A DNA stretch of 25,729 bases from Trichomonas tenax (GCA_023091735.1 JALKBU010000754.1:1-25729), one strand, 5' to 3'; shown: positions 9,736 to 18,717, counted from the first letter of the stretch. The notes: generated from the sequence alone by a model not told the origin. Numbers and translations are program-made.

Positions 9736-10526
9736 ATTTTTGAATCATACTAAATACGCTCCTTTACATGTGTCATCATACAGACTACATAATAGCCCAT
9801 AGGTAGTCGCTTGAATGCTAATTGAAACACACTTTCGATAAAACCAGAAAGTCATCCTAAACAGCAAGCCGACAAATTCCGCTCTGCTGTTGGTGAAGCT
9901 ACTTGTGGCGTCACCAACAAACATGTTCCAGACAGCGACGAGTCCAAGTGCAACTTTGTTTTAGATGAAGAATAATATGTTTATCTCTAGATTCGAGAGT
10001 ATGAATTACATAGTAAAATCTATGTTGAAAACAATATTATAAAGAAGAAGAGTTAATACACCATAGCAAGTTAAAGCGTTTACGATGAGGGATTCACTCA
10101 ATCTTTTGCATCTTGAATTCATTGTTTAATAAAATATAATTTTTCTTAAATAAATATTGCCCCGGAATCTCAGCGATGTTTGTCGATGCTGTTGAGGATC
10201 ACAACAAAAATATCAATTATGTAGATGATCTCAACAAAAATCGTTGATTCTCCGAGCACGTCAACACTTCTAGTTAATTCTGGATAGAATCTCATCGATG
10301 ATGTAGAGGTGGTTATCGATGTTCACTTGGGATGCGCAAGTACTCGCCGACACTGTAGATGAACTCATCCAAACTTTTCGACGTTTATCCGCGTTGAAGA
10401 TGTTAAATATCCCAAAACTTTAATAATATCATAGAAACGTTCAGCTAAATAAAAGTTTTTTTATGGAGCTCGATAATGAGATTATATATCATTTTTTGAG
10501 TGTCGAAAGTCTTTTTGTGTAGATGT
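9736..10526. other. Gene-poor region with coding relics
   Basis: No intact gene is present. The best relic is at 9826-9975 (listed separately). At about 10160-10400 the sequence is less AT-rich, and both strands show short coding-like runs broken by stops. Two loosely similar stretches (TCGATGCTGTTGAGG at 10182 and TCGATGATGTAGAGG at 10295) hint at an old internal repeat. I cannot assign it. Confidence 0.4.
9826..9975 (+). pseudogene. C-terminal coding fragment without a start
   Basis: The frame reads ADKFRSAVGEATCGVTN and on to FVLDEE before a TAA at 9973-9975. The composition (Cys, Val, Gly, Ala, Asp, GC-richer codons) differs sharply from the AT-rich flanks and is that of a real exon. The frame is closed upstream by a TGA at 9823-9825, and there is no ATG. 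It is probably the 3' end of a gene whose 5' part is gone. The family is not recognised. Confidence 0.35.
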
Positions 10527-11435
10527 TTAATCCTTTTTATAAATGAGTGGATTTTTCATTTTGTTCACATTCGAATGTATTGAATCAATGACATTCTTCA
10601 TGTAATAATATGAATACATCGTGTCATCGTTTAAATTATTCTTTGTATCGTTCTTTAACATCTTCTGGTTTGTCTTTACAATAAAGATCTGTGGCATTCT
10701 CATCGAAATTCGGCGATGAGAAACTTACATTTGCCGGTCACATAGAATGCACAGAATGGCTCGCCGAGGTAGTAAAACAAAAAATCATTGTAGTTATAAA
10801 CTGAGCGCTTCGGTTCATATTTTGTGAAATATTTCAAAAATTATGGATTCTCAAATATTATGTGTCCGTTTGGATAATATAACAAACACTTGTCTAATTC
10901 TTTCAGAACAGTGATGAAAAAGCTTCTGTACGTGATTTTTCCTCTACCAAAATCCCACGAAATGTATCTTTTGCCTTCTAACTTACAGCGTTCTTCAATG
11001 TATCTTCAGGATAATGTACAATCTATTGTATCCCAAGACAGTAAATATTCACGACCTTCTGATATTGTGAGTGTCAACATAGGTTTTTCTCTGTTCCATA
11101 TAACTTCAGATCACCGAATAGGAAAAATGGTAGTTCGAGATAAATCTTTTTTCTTCTTGTTATTTACCTTCTTCATAATCATCAAGTCCATCATAGAATC
11201 CATATTCGTTATTATATTCGTAATCATTGTCATCAAAAATATCTTTTACTTTTAGGATTCGAATGAAGAAAATGATACTTCGTCTCTGGAAGAACGTATC
11301 CATCCCTGAAAGGATGCAAGAGATTGAATGAATTCTATAATAGACATTATCTTTGTGTAATTTTATTTTTGCAGTTATTTCAAAATCGAACAAAAATAAA
11401 ATAATGATGAGAATCAATATAATGTTGGATATCAT
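10527..11435 (-). pseudogene. Degraded membrane/secreted-type gene with several stops and frameshifts
   Basis: Reading the minus strand from 11435, an ATG opens 91 codons with a strongly hydrophobic N-terminus (a signal anchor or signal peptide) and an acidic Tyr/Asp-rich stretch. A TAA at 11160-11162 ends this frame. Coding-like sequence resumes downstream, for example REKPMLTLTISEGREYLLSW, then KRYISWDFGRGKITYRSFF, then LLYYPNGHIIFENP, then DFLFYYLGEPFCAFYVTGK. At least three in-frame stops interrupt it, and two frame changes follow before a final stop at 10527-10529. Together it would be a roughly 300-residue protein. The order and continuity across the breaks are strong evidence for one decayed gene. 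The family is not recognised. Shorter plus-strand frames over it are shadows. Confidence 0.6.
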
Positions 11436-11542
11436 TCACATTTACATCATCAAAATAATGTTGACATTTTAATTTTTTTAGCAAAGTTATCAGTTTTTCT
11501 AGAAAGGTGGATGTCTTTAATCTTGGTATATAATTTTTTTTT

Positions 11543-11764
11543 CAGCAAATTAAAACAATAGAGGATTTGTATGCTCTCACCACTATGCTTAAGCCTCCAA
11601 ACTCTACACGCGATGTGTAAAATCACCTATTTTACAGGTGAAAAATTAGAGGTCATTCGCTAAGAAAGTATTTCATTGATAAAGGACTGGAAGAATGGGT
11701 GATTGACCATCTAGATTCAGCTATAATTTTGACGATGAAAATATTTCATTGCCTTGGTAAGTAA
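11543..11764 (+). pseudogene. Short coding relic with two internal stops
   Basis: In one frame the sequence reads TIEDLYALTTMLKPPNSTRD, then TAA, about six codons and TGA, then RGHSLRKYFIDKGLEEWVID and on to a final TAA at 11762-11764. The residue mix is gene-like. TCACCTATTTTACAGGTGA between the stops can form a 6-bp stem. It is probably a fragment of a lost gene, and I do not recognise the family. Confidence 0.3.
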
Positions 11765-11894
11765 GTAACTATCAAAACACAAATTTTGATATTAAGCATC
11801 AATTCGCAACACTTAGTTGCTTCGGATGATAAAAATTTCATGTGAAGTTTATTATAAAACAAAGCGAGTCAGCGGTAATAACAAATGGTAGTTT
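11765..11894. other. 3' flank of the beta-barrel gene
   Basis: AT-rich sequence without a gene, downstream of the minus-strand gene that ends at 11895. Confidence 0.3.
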
Positions 11895-12788
11895 TTATTG
11901 GTTGAATGTCATGAACAATCCAAACTTGATTGGGAACTCGAAGTTGAAATCTTTAGCAGCCGTGAGTGTCAAGTTGAACTCGTCATTGATCTTCTTATCA
12001 ACAGTGACCTTCATTAACTTGGCCGTGTCAGCTGCAACTTCGAATGAATAATTGCCACGTTTTAATTTTGCGGCACCAACGAAATACATCGATGCTGCGT
12101 TCTCGAAACCAAGGTGGATGTTTACATCCTTGCATGGAGAACCTTTTACAACGGACATGGCCTTCTTTTCTCGTGGCGTGTATTGGAATTCAAAATTGAA
12201 ATTCTTATATCTAAACATTGAATAAAGCAAGTAATCAATGGACAATGATTTCATATCGTAAGAGAAATGTGAAGCAAGTGTGATTGGAGGTAATCTGGCA
12301 GTAATTTGGCCATTAATTGACTTTGGCATTGTTAATTTTGATGTTGTGTCAACAGAAAGCATTGTATCAATCTGAGCAAATCCGTTGTAGTTATGGAGCA
12401 GCTTTGCTGTTAATTGATCAGTTTGTGAATTAAATGTCAACTTTGACTGAGCAAACATTGGTAATTTGCTAATTTGTGTGATCTTAGATCTAGCGTTAAT
12501 GATTGCTTTGAAATCATTTAATGGAAATAGTGAAATATCGAAATAATGTGTTGGAAGTTTTGGAATTATTTCAAGATGTCTGCTCTCTTTGAGAACTTCA
12601 GCTCTTAATCCAAAATGGTCGTTAAAATATTCCGATTTAAGCAAAGGAAAAGTTAATGATTGATTAAATCCGTTGACAGTGATTTGAAATGAATACGTAC
12701 TGCTTAAAACTCTCAACTGTGTAACATTTAAGCCATCAGTCAGATTTTTACCGCAGTCTTTCAACATTGGAGCCTCATTAAACATCAT
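11895..12788 (-). CDS. Beta-barrel outer-membrane protein of hydrogenosomes (porin/Tom40-VDAC-like)
   Basis: The 297-residue protein has no hydrophobic helix but a dense pattern of alternating polar/apolar strands separated by Gly/Asn/Asp turns, as in 19-strand mitochondrial porins. The first 20 residues (MMFNEAPMLKDCGKNLTDGL) look like the amphipathic N-terminal helix of VDAC/Tom40 proteins. The last strand ends KFGLFMTFNQ. It fits the eukaryotic beta-signal (polar-x-Gly-x-x-hydrophobic-x-hydrophobic), with K288, G290, M293 and F295, which the SAM complex reads. In a trichomonad this would insert in the hydrogenosome outer membrane as a metabolite channel or Tom40 paralogue. Which of the two cannot be told by eye. 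It is divergent from the SNARE gene, with 51 bp between the start codons. Confidence 0.6.
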   Translation of the reverse strand: MMFNEAPMLKDCGKNLTDGLNVTQLRVLSSTYSFQITVNGFNQSLTFPLLKSEYFNDHFGLRAEVLKESRHLEIIPKLPTHYFDISLFPLNDFKAIINARSKITQISKLPMFAQSKLTFNSQTDQLTAKLLHNYNGFAQIDTMLSVDTTSKLTMPKSINGQITARLPPITLASHFSYDMKSLSIDYLLYSMFRYKNFNFEFQYTPREKKAMSVVKGSPCKDVNIHLGFENAASMYFVGAAKLKRGNYSFEVAADTAKLMKVTVDKKINDEFNLTLTAAKDFNFEFPIKFGLFMTFNQ

Positions 12789-12839
12789 TTTAATTTTTAA
12801 TAAAGGGTCTTAAAAATAATAGAGGGTTTTTTTAAAAAA
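12789..12839. promoter_or_regulatory. 51-bp bidirectional intergenic promoter
   Basis: Only 51 bp separate the start codons of the beta-barrel gene (minus) and the SNARE gene (plus). The stretch is A/T-rich and holds AAAGGGTC and AGAGGGTTT, two related GGGT-containing words in the same orientation. No TCA-type Inr is evident on the SNARE side. Both promoters must overlap here. Confidence 0.5.
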
Positions 12840-13697
12840 ATGAATCGAACTGATGAATTTTTCATATATTTATCCAAAAATCATGAAAATCGCGATTTGA
12901 GTAAACTGCTAAAAAGTAGAGTTTCGAATCCATTTAATGAAGCATCAGAAACCATTGCAAATACAATTATTTCCATAGAATTATCAATTGATGAGACAGC
13001 TCCTTCATATGTTGACAAATACAATGCGATTCCTTCATTAAGTTCATCAATGGATGACGAACAGAGAGAAAATTTCATCAAACAAACAACAAATTCAATT
13101 AATCATGTCGAAAAATTAATCACAGAATTGGCGGATAATGTCAATTCTGGAAAGATGGGATTAAAAGGACAGGCGATCGACCACAGCCAAGGAGTTTTTC
13201 AGCATCTTGACCAAAGTTTGAATCGCGCGAGGTTTAAACTGCAGAGTTTGCAGATACAGAGAAAGTATGTCTTAGAGAAGACAAAAGCCGCAATTCCAAT
13301 GCAGCCGTTGCAGCTTCCGAAAATGAAAGCGAGATATACAAAAACAGTTGAAACTCCAAAACCAAAGACTCAGGATTCGATTCCATCGAACTTCGAGCGC
13401 TCGTTGCTTCAAGAGTACGATAATATCATTGATGACATGTTGGACATGAATTCACATTTGAATGTCACTGATGAGCAACTTGGAAACATCGCAATGATGG
13501 TAAAATCATTCAATGAACTTATTTCTCACCAAAATGATCGAATTAGAATCATTAAGTCTGATGTTGTAGCAGCTCAGCAAAATTATGAAGAATCAAAGAG
13601 TCATATTAACAAAACCATTGATAGAACCAAATTCCAGCACTTATGGATGGCAATCGTTATATTTGTTTTAGGTATAATGTTACTGATTAAATCTTAA
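12840..13697 (+). CDS. Qa-SNARE / syntaxin (syntaxin 5- or syntaxin 18-like), tail-anchored
   Basis: The 285-residue protein starts MNRTDEFF, close to the (D/N)RTxEF N-peptide by which ER-Golgi syntaxins of the Sed5/syntaxin-5 class bind the SM protein Sly1. A helical N-terminal region (about 25-160) is followed by a proline-containing linker. A SNARE-type coiled coil spans about residues 190-264, with ELISHQNDRI placing Gln231 where the ionic zero layer is expected. A single C-terminal membrane anchor (LWMAIVIFVLGIMLLIKS) ends the protein. That architecture is a complete tail-anchored Qa-SNARE for vesicle fusion in the early secretory pathway. Assignment to the syntaxin 5 or 18 branch is tentative. 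It shares a 51-bp promoter region with the beta-barrel gene. Confidence 0.65.
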   Translation: MNRTDEFFIYLSKNHENRDLSKLLKSRVSNPFNEASETIANTIISIELSIDETAPSYVDKYNAIPSLSSSMDDEQRENFIKQTTNSINHVEKLITELADNVNSGKMGLKGQAIDHSQGVFQHLDQSLNRARFKLQSLQIQRKYVLEKTKAAIPMQPLQLPKMKARYTKTVETPKPKTQDSIPSNFERSLLQEYDNIIDDMLDMNSHLNVTDEQLGNIAMMVKSFNELISHQNDRIRIIKSDVVAAQQNYEESKSHINKTIDRTKFQHLWMAIVIFVLGIMLLIKS

Positions 13698-14311
13698 TGT
13701 ACGTTTGAAATGATTATTTTGAATATATTCACTAAGTATTCCCCATATTGTGAATCGATTATTGCTCAAACTTATGTCAGCTGTTTGATAGATATTTTTG
13801 AAATTTCAAAATGAATAATTGGCCAAATTAAGTCTTATAGATTTGTAAAAATGTTTTTTTCTTCATTAAATCTCATAGAATATAATTTTCATAAGTGTCC
13901 AAGTCTATATCACCGTATAAACATGTTGATAATTGAAATTAATAATTAAATTCAAGTTTAGAGTTATAGTCTATTGGTTTTGTATTAAACACAGCTATTG
14001 ATGTATGATTTATATAGTTGACGGAACTTACAAGACAATATATTGAAATCGATAATTTTTATTTTCAAATAATACCTTGTTTACCTATGCAAAACTATAA
14101 TGTACTCAAAGTTTTATCAATTACCATGTTTACAGAGCTCTATTTCATGAAATAAATCGAAAAATAAAGTATACATTTTAAAATCACTCCAAACTCAAAA
14201 TATAAGCTTTCCAGACCATGTAGATATCAAATTTTAGGTCAAAAATGAATGTCATATTAATGTTTTTGGTACTTTTAAACTTTGTCAGTTTTCGATTTTT
14301 TAACAAAATCA
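13698..14311. other. Intergenic region, no supported gene
   Basis: About 610 bases of AT-rich DNA with no ORF of note and no repeat that I can see. TCAGTT at 14285-14290 lies about 20 bases before the ATG at 14312 and could be the initiator of the leucine-rich-repeat gene. Confidence 0.4.
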
Positions 14312-16759
14312 ATGACTTTCGTTCCTCTGCGATCTGATCTCATCCAGAAGATTTTAGAACTGAGAAAAGATCCGTCTGAGAACAAGCAATGGGTTGGCGA
14401 AGTCAATTACGTCATAGAAGGAAAGAAAGAGCAAAGATATTTGTTATTAACGGAATGCTGTTTATATATTATGACGAAAACATTCATAAAAGGTACATTC
14501 GAGATCAACCAGATCGAATCAATCTTTGATTTGGTCGAAGCTTCATGCGATAAGGATGAATTAACGCTTAAATTCAAAGGTAACACTTATCAATTCATTT
14601 TGCCAGAATCAGCATCGCTTATGACACTTATTTTCACACAATATAAATATTTGCTCTATCAAATCAACATTCACACGCTTGCTGGCGTTCAATATATCGC
14701 TGCCGCTGATAAAATCGAATCTCCAACAAAAAGACCACCGAATATCCTTCTACATCGTTATATCTCTGCAACTATAGCGAAGAAAGTTGAAATTGAAAAA
14801 CCTATTGTAGATTTATTTTCAGCTTATGATCGCAATCCTCGAAAATCATTTACCTTCAATAATTTCGATCTTGCGGACTCCGCTGCGGTGTTCTTCGCAC
14901 TTTCTATGGAAGGACAAATCAGATACTTAATTTTCGATAATTTTACGCCACAAAAGCTCGGCCAGTTAGTTTCTTGGGTCCTCACAGCCGTCAACCGATT
15001 CTTCGCTGTCACATTCAAGAATTATGAAACAGCAAACTTCGAAGGATTAGCAATTCGAAGATCTCCACATAACCACGTTAACACAGTAAATATCATCAAC
15101 TGTAAGTCAAATTTCGTCAACAACTTCTTCAATCATCTCAAATCTGCAACATATTCAATTGAATCATTCGTTATTAATAACGTTCAATTCAATGATGCAC
15201 TTTCTAAGACATTTGTTAGTGCTCTCGAAAACTACGCCATCTTCAACAACCTCACATCACTCGCGTTCATTGATTGCAAGAGTAATACTAATTTCATCGA
15301 TTTTGCTTTAGAAGTTATTCGCTCTAAGCAGACACTCCGCTCATTGCACATGGAGTCCTGCAACATCGATGTTTGCCAGATGCTTTTGGAGCTTGCACGT
15401 TCTCAATCTCAGATTCAATGCTTAGTTTTGAGAAAGAACTTCGGAAAGACGACGATGCCAATAGATGAAGCTATTAGCCATTCATTGCTCGAAGTCAACG
15501 TCGGAGAGTGCGAATGGACACCAAATGCACTCACAGCGTTCTTCACAGCGATTTGCAGGTGGACGAGAAAGATGCCACTCGCTTTAATCATCGATGGCAC
15601 AAAGCCTCACAAGATTTGGTCTCAGGTCTTTGCTTCACTTCCAACTGAGTCATTCAGACCTGTCATCACAGAGCTGAACTTGAGCTACAACGCATTCGAC
15701 AGCAGAACATTCGAAAAGCTTTTGAGATTCATTGATACTCAAAGCCCACTTCTGACAAACTCTCAGATGAAATTAATGCATCTCGCTATTAACCACTGCT
15801 TCAAGGATGTCGATATCGAGAGCTGCCTTGACCAGCTCACGAAATTCTTCTCAGTTAGAGAGTTGTGGGGCCTCGAAATCTGCAACACAACAGAATACAC
15901 GAAGACTGAAGTCTTGACGAAGTTTATTACTTCGTTAACAGAAATTCCTCGTCTCACTTCTCTTTCTATTGCAGGAAATTGTTTCTCTTCTGCTGCAGCA
16001 CGTGCTCTCGCAAACTTCATTCAGGAATCACTCTCCATCGCTGAGCTTTGCCTTGATAAGACATCAATCAAAGAGTCCGATCAATTAGTTTGGATTTACG
16101 ATTTGTTGCTCAGCTCTCCACACATCCTTTCATTCAACAGACCAATTGAAGACTTAGCTCCAATTGCACACTTCAATGAAGTCAAGAAGGTCAACCAGAA
16201 ACTCGCAATGAAGAGACAGTTAAGTACAACAAATCAAAGATTGTCGCTTTTCTTGTCACTCAGTGGCGATTTCGCAACACGTGTTCCACGTCCAATAGAA
16301 ACAGATACCGATGAACCAATTCCTGAGCAAGTCAACACATCTGAACTCCTGTTCGAGCAGAACTTCGTTAACCCAGTTCCTTCGCTCTTCACATTAGCAT
16401 CACTCAACTCTGTCGATATGAGTGTCGATCCACTCGCGTCTATGGTTACAGAGTATATCGCGACAAGTGGTAGGTACGGCATTGTACCACCAACAGCTCC
16501 ACCACCAGAAGCACCAAAGACACAGTTCGCACTCCCAGTCATCTTCGCAACGATGCAACTGGCTGATGAAATCGATCCTGAAGCTGATGATCTCGATTTC
16601 GATCCAAACGAGACAGATCTCTCAGACATCTCCGCACTCCTTGGCGTGAAGCTGAAAGAAGATGCACCACAGCTGAGTGTTATGAGGCCTGCACCTAAAT
16701 GGACAGATAGAAAGACAATGATGACTATTCCGCTTGTTGAGTTTACCTCGGGAGAATAA
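14312..16759 (+). CDS. CARMIL-like protein: PH-like domain plus leucine-rich repeats
   Basis: The first ATG in frame is at 14312 (MTFVPLRSDLIQ), giving 815 residues; the upstream frame offers only a TTG. Residues about 25-120 read as a PH-like fold (YVIEGKKEQRYLLLTECCLYI and following strands). From about 180 to 640 there are leucine-rich repeats of the RNase-inhibitor/CARMIL type (for example ELNLSYNAFDSRTFEKLL and SLSIAGNCFSSAAARALANF). The C-terminal 170 residues are low in order, with a Pro-rich patch (PPTAPPPEAPK) and acidic clusters. This is the order PH, LRR, disordered proline-rich tail of CARMILs, which regulate capping protein and actin assembly. A capping-protein-binding motif is not evident. 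Trichomonads carry many related LRR proteins. GC is higher than in its neighbours, as is common for expressed genes here. Confidence 0.6.
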   Translation: MTFVPLRSDLIQKILELRKDPSENKQWVGEVNYVIEGKKEQRYLLLTECCLYIMTKTFIKGTFEINQIESIFDLVEASCDKDELTLKFKGNTYQFILPESASLMTLIFTQYKYLLYQINIHTLAGVQYIAAADKIESPTKRPPNILLHRYISATIAKKVEIEKPIVDLFSAYDRNPRKSFTFNNFDLADSAAVFFALSMEGQIRYLIFDNFTPQKLGQLVSWVLTAVNRFFAVTFKNYETANFEGLAIRRSPHNHVNTVNIINCKSNFVNNFFNHLKSATYSIESFVINNVQFNDALSKTFVSALENYAIFNNLTSLAFIDCKSNTNFIDFALEVIRSKQTLRSLHMESCNIDVCQMLLELARSQSQIQCLVLRKNFGKTTMPIDEAISHSLLEVNVGECEWTPNALTAFFTAICRWTRKMPLALIIDGTKPHKIWSQVFASLPTESFRPVITELNLSYNAFDSRTFEKLLRFIDTQSPLLTNSQMKLMHLAINHCFKDVDIESCLDQLTKFFSVRELWGLEICNTTEYTKTEVLTKFITSLTEIPRLTSLSIAGNCFSSAAARALANFIQESLSIAELCLDKTSIKESDQLVWIYDLLLSSPHILSFNRPIEDLAPIAHFNEVKKVNQKLAMKRQLSTTNQRLSLFLSLSGDFATRVPRPIETDTDEPIPEQVNTSELLFEQNFVNPVPSLFTLASLNSVDMSVDPLASMVTEYIATSGRYGIVPPTAPPPEAPKTQFALPVIFATMQLADEIDPEADDLDFDPNETDLSDISALLGVKLKEDAPQLSVMRPAPKWTDRKTMMTIPLVEFTSGE

Positions 16760-16887
16760 AATATTTTTACATGACTTTTTTTAGTATATCAATTCAAATT
16801 TAGAATCCTAAAATAAATTATATTATAGAAAGGAAAGTTTTTAACTATAAAATAAACAACTTTGTTATATAAACAATGAAAATAAAG
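16760..16887. other. Convergent 3' intergenic region
   Basis: 128 bases lie between the stop codons of the LRR gene (plus) and the coiled-coil gene (minus). The LRR stop is within AATAAAAT, the TAAA-overlapping stop context associated with polyadenylation in trichomonads. Confidence 0.4.
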
Positions 16888-18096
16888 TTAGACAAGCAAT
16901 GATTCCATGATCAATGACATTGAAGCATCGAGTCTCTTCTTGAGAGCATCTGCTGAGAAATCTCCGCTTGAACCAAGATCAGCACACATCACTTTGAACG
17001 CTGATAGCACGCATTCTGTGAATTTCTGCTTTGCGCCATCGTTCGACAACATTTCTAATTCTAATTCATCACCAATGATATCTATTTCATTGATTGTCGC
17101 AATCATCGCAGCTCTTTCTCTAGAAACAGAAGCTTCATCTATCTTTTCATCAGCTGCTGCTCTTTCAAGCTTCATTTTAACTTCATCTAATTTTTCTTTT
17201 CCTTCGGCAGCGGCATTCTTTAATTTAAGAAGTTCAATAGCGTTCGCGTTAATTCTTCTGTCGAGTTCTTGGCTCTTCTGCTTCAGTTTAGCCAAAGCTT
17301 TCTGCATTCTGATGTGTTTTACGTATTTTTCGGCTCTTGAGATTAATAAATCGGCATTATCTTCTAGAACAGCCAATCTGTCAACGACACCAGTGGCATT
17401 GATCCTATTAATGAACTGTTCCGCTGTGATTACGTCAATTAGAATTATTTCATTCGATGACAAAGTAATAATTTTGCTTTGTGCTGAAGATCCGAGAATA
17501 ATTGCTTTATAATTCGTTGGAATGTTTTCGTGTGTGTATTCATGAAGATTCTCTTGTTCTTCAAATTTTGATGGAAAATCAAAATTCCATTTAGAAACTT
17601 TCGCAGTGAATTTATCCCTTTCGCTAATATTTATTCCTGCTCCTGGTTTGACTACAATTGGATATTTCGATTTTTTAGAATGTTTGATTATATAATAAAA
17701 TGCCAAAAACTTATTTAACATTGCTTGGTCTGTTTGCCATATTTTTACGGATTCATGTGGTGTCATCAATGTTGTTGTTGTGTCATCATAAGTAATTTTT
17801 GATTTTTTAATCGAAAGATTTTGTTTTTCTCCTTTAATTGTAATTTTTATTGATGGACCATTGGAAGAAAACGATACTGATCCATCTTTGTCACGTTTGG
17901 AGTTGTCAGGATTGTCATTTGGCCAAAATTGAATTTTGAGATTATTCAATGTGAAAGCATTCTCTTTTTTAGGTGGTTCCACAATTTGCTGTACAGGCTT
18001 TGCCAGTGACAACGAAATTGTTGGGAGATTTGATGACATTGGGAATGAAGGCAATCTGAAGAAATCCATCTTTTTAAATTTTGGCACTTTAATCAT
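16888..18096 (-). CDS. Unknown protein with C-terminal coiled coil
   Basis: The 402-residue protein has a Pro/Ser-rich N-terminus (about 1-50), a beta-rich middle (about 50-235) and an alpha-helical coiled coil from about 245 to 345 (HIRMQKALAKLKQKSQELD onwards). The final 50 residues are helical and low in charge. The middle (strands around FTLNNLKIQFW, SIKITIKGE, ITYDDTTTTLMT and SVKIW) suggests a PH-like fold but I cannot confirm it. No catalytic motif is seen. Two start codons are possible, 18096 (MIKVPKFKK) and in-frame Met10. The upstream TTGACATGTAA abuts the first ATG. The Maverick terminus lies 61-64 bp upstream of that ATG, so the insertion sits in or next to the promoter. Confidence 0.5.
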   Translation of the reverse strand: MIKVPKFKKMDFFRLPSFPMSSNLPTISLSLAKPVQQIVEPPKKENAFTLNNLKIQFWPNDNPDNSKRDKDGSVSFSSNGPSIKITIKGEKQNLSIKKSKITYDDTTTTLMTPHESVKIWQTDQAMLNKFLAFYYIIKHSKKSKYPIVVKPGAGINISERDKFTAKVSKWNFDFPSKFEEQENLHEYTHENIPTNYKAIILGSSAQSKIITLSSNEIILIDVITAEQFINRINATGVVDRLAVLEDNADLLISRAEKYVKHIRMQKALAKLKQKSQELDRRINANAIELLKLKNAAAEGKEKLDEVKMKLERAAADEKIDEASVSRERAAMIATINEIDIIGDELELEMLSNDGAKQKFTECVLSAFKVMCADLGSSGDFSADALKKRLDASMSLIMESLLV

Positions 18097-18157
18097 TTAC
18101 ATGTCAAATTTATTTCTCATCACTAAAATCACATCATCTTATTTATCTATCTTTAAT
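18097..18157 (-). promoter_or_regulatory. Residual promoter of the coiled-coil gene, adjacent to the transposon edge
   Basis: In the gene's orientation, TTGACATGTAA directly precedes the ATG (18097-18108). It is the same word found upstream of the genes at 5400 and 6305. The next bases outward are AT-rich and end at the Maverick terminus. Confidence 0.35.
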
Positions 18158-18167
18158 AGTAGTATAC

Positions 18168-18226
18168 AGAGTGTGATTTTTTGGGGTAGTCCAAAATTTT
18201 GTCCAAACCCCAAAAACTCCCACTCT
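18168..18226. repeat. Subterminal hairpin of the Maverick end
   Basis: AGAGTG (18168-18173) pairs with CACTCT (18221-18226), and GATTTTTTGGGG (18175-18186) pairs with CCCCAAAAACTC (18208-18219). The register is the same throughout, with two mismatches over 19 positions. The loop holds the palindrome AAAATTTT. Inverted repeats nested in a terminal repeat may bind the terminal protein or the integrase. Confidence 0.8.
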
Positions 18227-18459
18227 GAGAATATCCATAATTATAATTTCACCAAAATTCATATTATAACAATTTTCCTATCATTTATATCGAAATCCCA
18301 TTAATTTCTATAATTTCTTATTAAAATGTATTGTTTAATTAATAATCTAAATTCTTATTGTTATGATTCATTAATGGTTTCCTATAATTTGTTAAAAATA
18401 AAAAATAATTTTTATATATTATGAAAAAATTAATATATTTTTTCTTCTAATAAATAATT
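18227..18459. other. Subterminal non-coding part of the Maverick
   Basis: AT-rich, without a gene. It probably belongs to the long terminal inverted repeat typical of these elements, but the other end is not visible. Confidence 0.4.
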
Positions 18460-18717
18460 ATGACAACAACTCAAAATCTTTTTAATTTAACACAGGAACA
18501 ATTTAATGAAATTTTCATTGGTGGAAATCCTAATGTAAATGATAAAGAAAATGTTAAATATAAATTATATACTATTTATAAAAATTTTTTGAAAATTACT
18601 GGATGTGCTCATGAAAATATTTCTGAACTAAAACGTGCTAAGAAAAATAAAGTTATAACTATCTTAAATAATATCATATTAAAACTTAACGAATGTGATT
18701 TAGTGTTACACGCTTGA
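18460..18717 (+). CDS. Maverick-encoded unknown small protein
   Basis: 85 residues starting MTTTQNLFNLTQEQF, mostly helical (NVKYKLYTIYKNFLKITG and the Lys-rich stretch ELKRAKKNKVITILNNII). No known motif and no membrane segment. It is the outermost gene of the element, convergent with the pVI-like gene and 84 bp from it. It may be a DNA-binding or accessory protein, but nothing in the sequence proves that. Confidence 0.45.
   Translation: MTTTQNLFNLTQEQFNEIFIGGNPNVNDKENVKYKLYTIYKNFLKITGCAHENISELKRAKKNKVITILNNIILKLNECDLVLHA

Noticed and set aside
10890..11255. Plus-strand 121-codon ORF
   Set aside because: It overlaps the minus-strand pseudogene, whose coding character is much stronger, and it has a non-ATG start and a low-complexity Ile/Phe end.
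11280..11330. Possible CRISPR or tRNA-like stretch
   Set aside because: No spaced direct repeats or cloverleaf; it reads as part of the minus-strand pseudogene.
11625..11643. TCACCT...AGGTGA hairpin as a terminator or riboswitch
   Set aside because: A six-base stem in decayed AT-rich sequence is expected by chance, and no gene ends there.
16234..16629. Minus-strand 131-codon ORF, Ser/Gly-rich
   Set aside because: It is antisense to the LRR gene; the Ser-rich composition results from reversed Asp/Ala/Glu codons.
16907..17512. Plus-strand 201-codon ORF
   Set aside because: It is the antisense shadow of the coiled-coil gene at 16888-18096, opened by that gene's codon bias; its hydrophobic Ser/Ala-rich composition is typical of such shadows.
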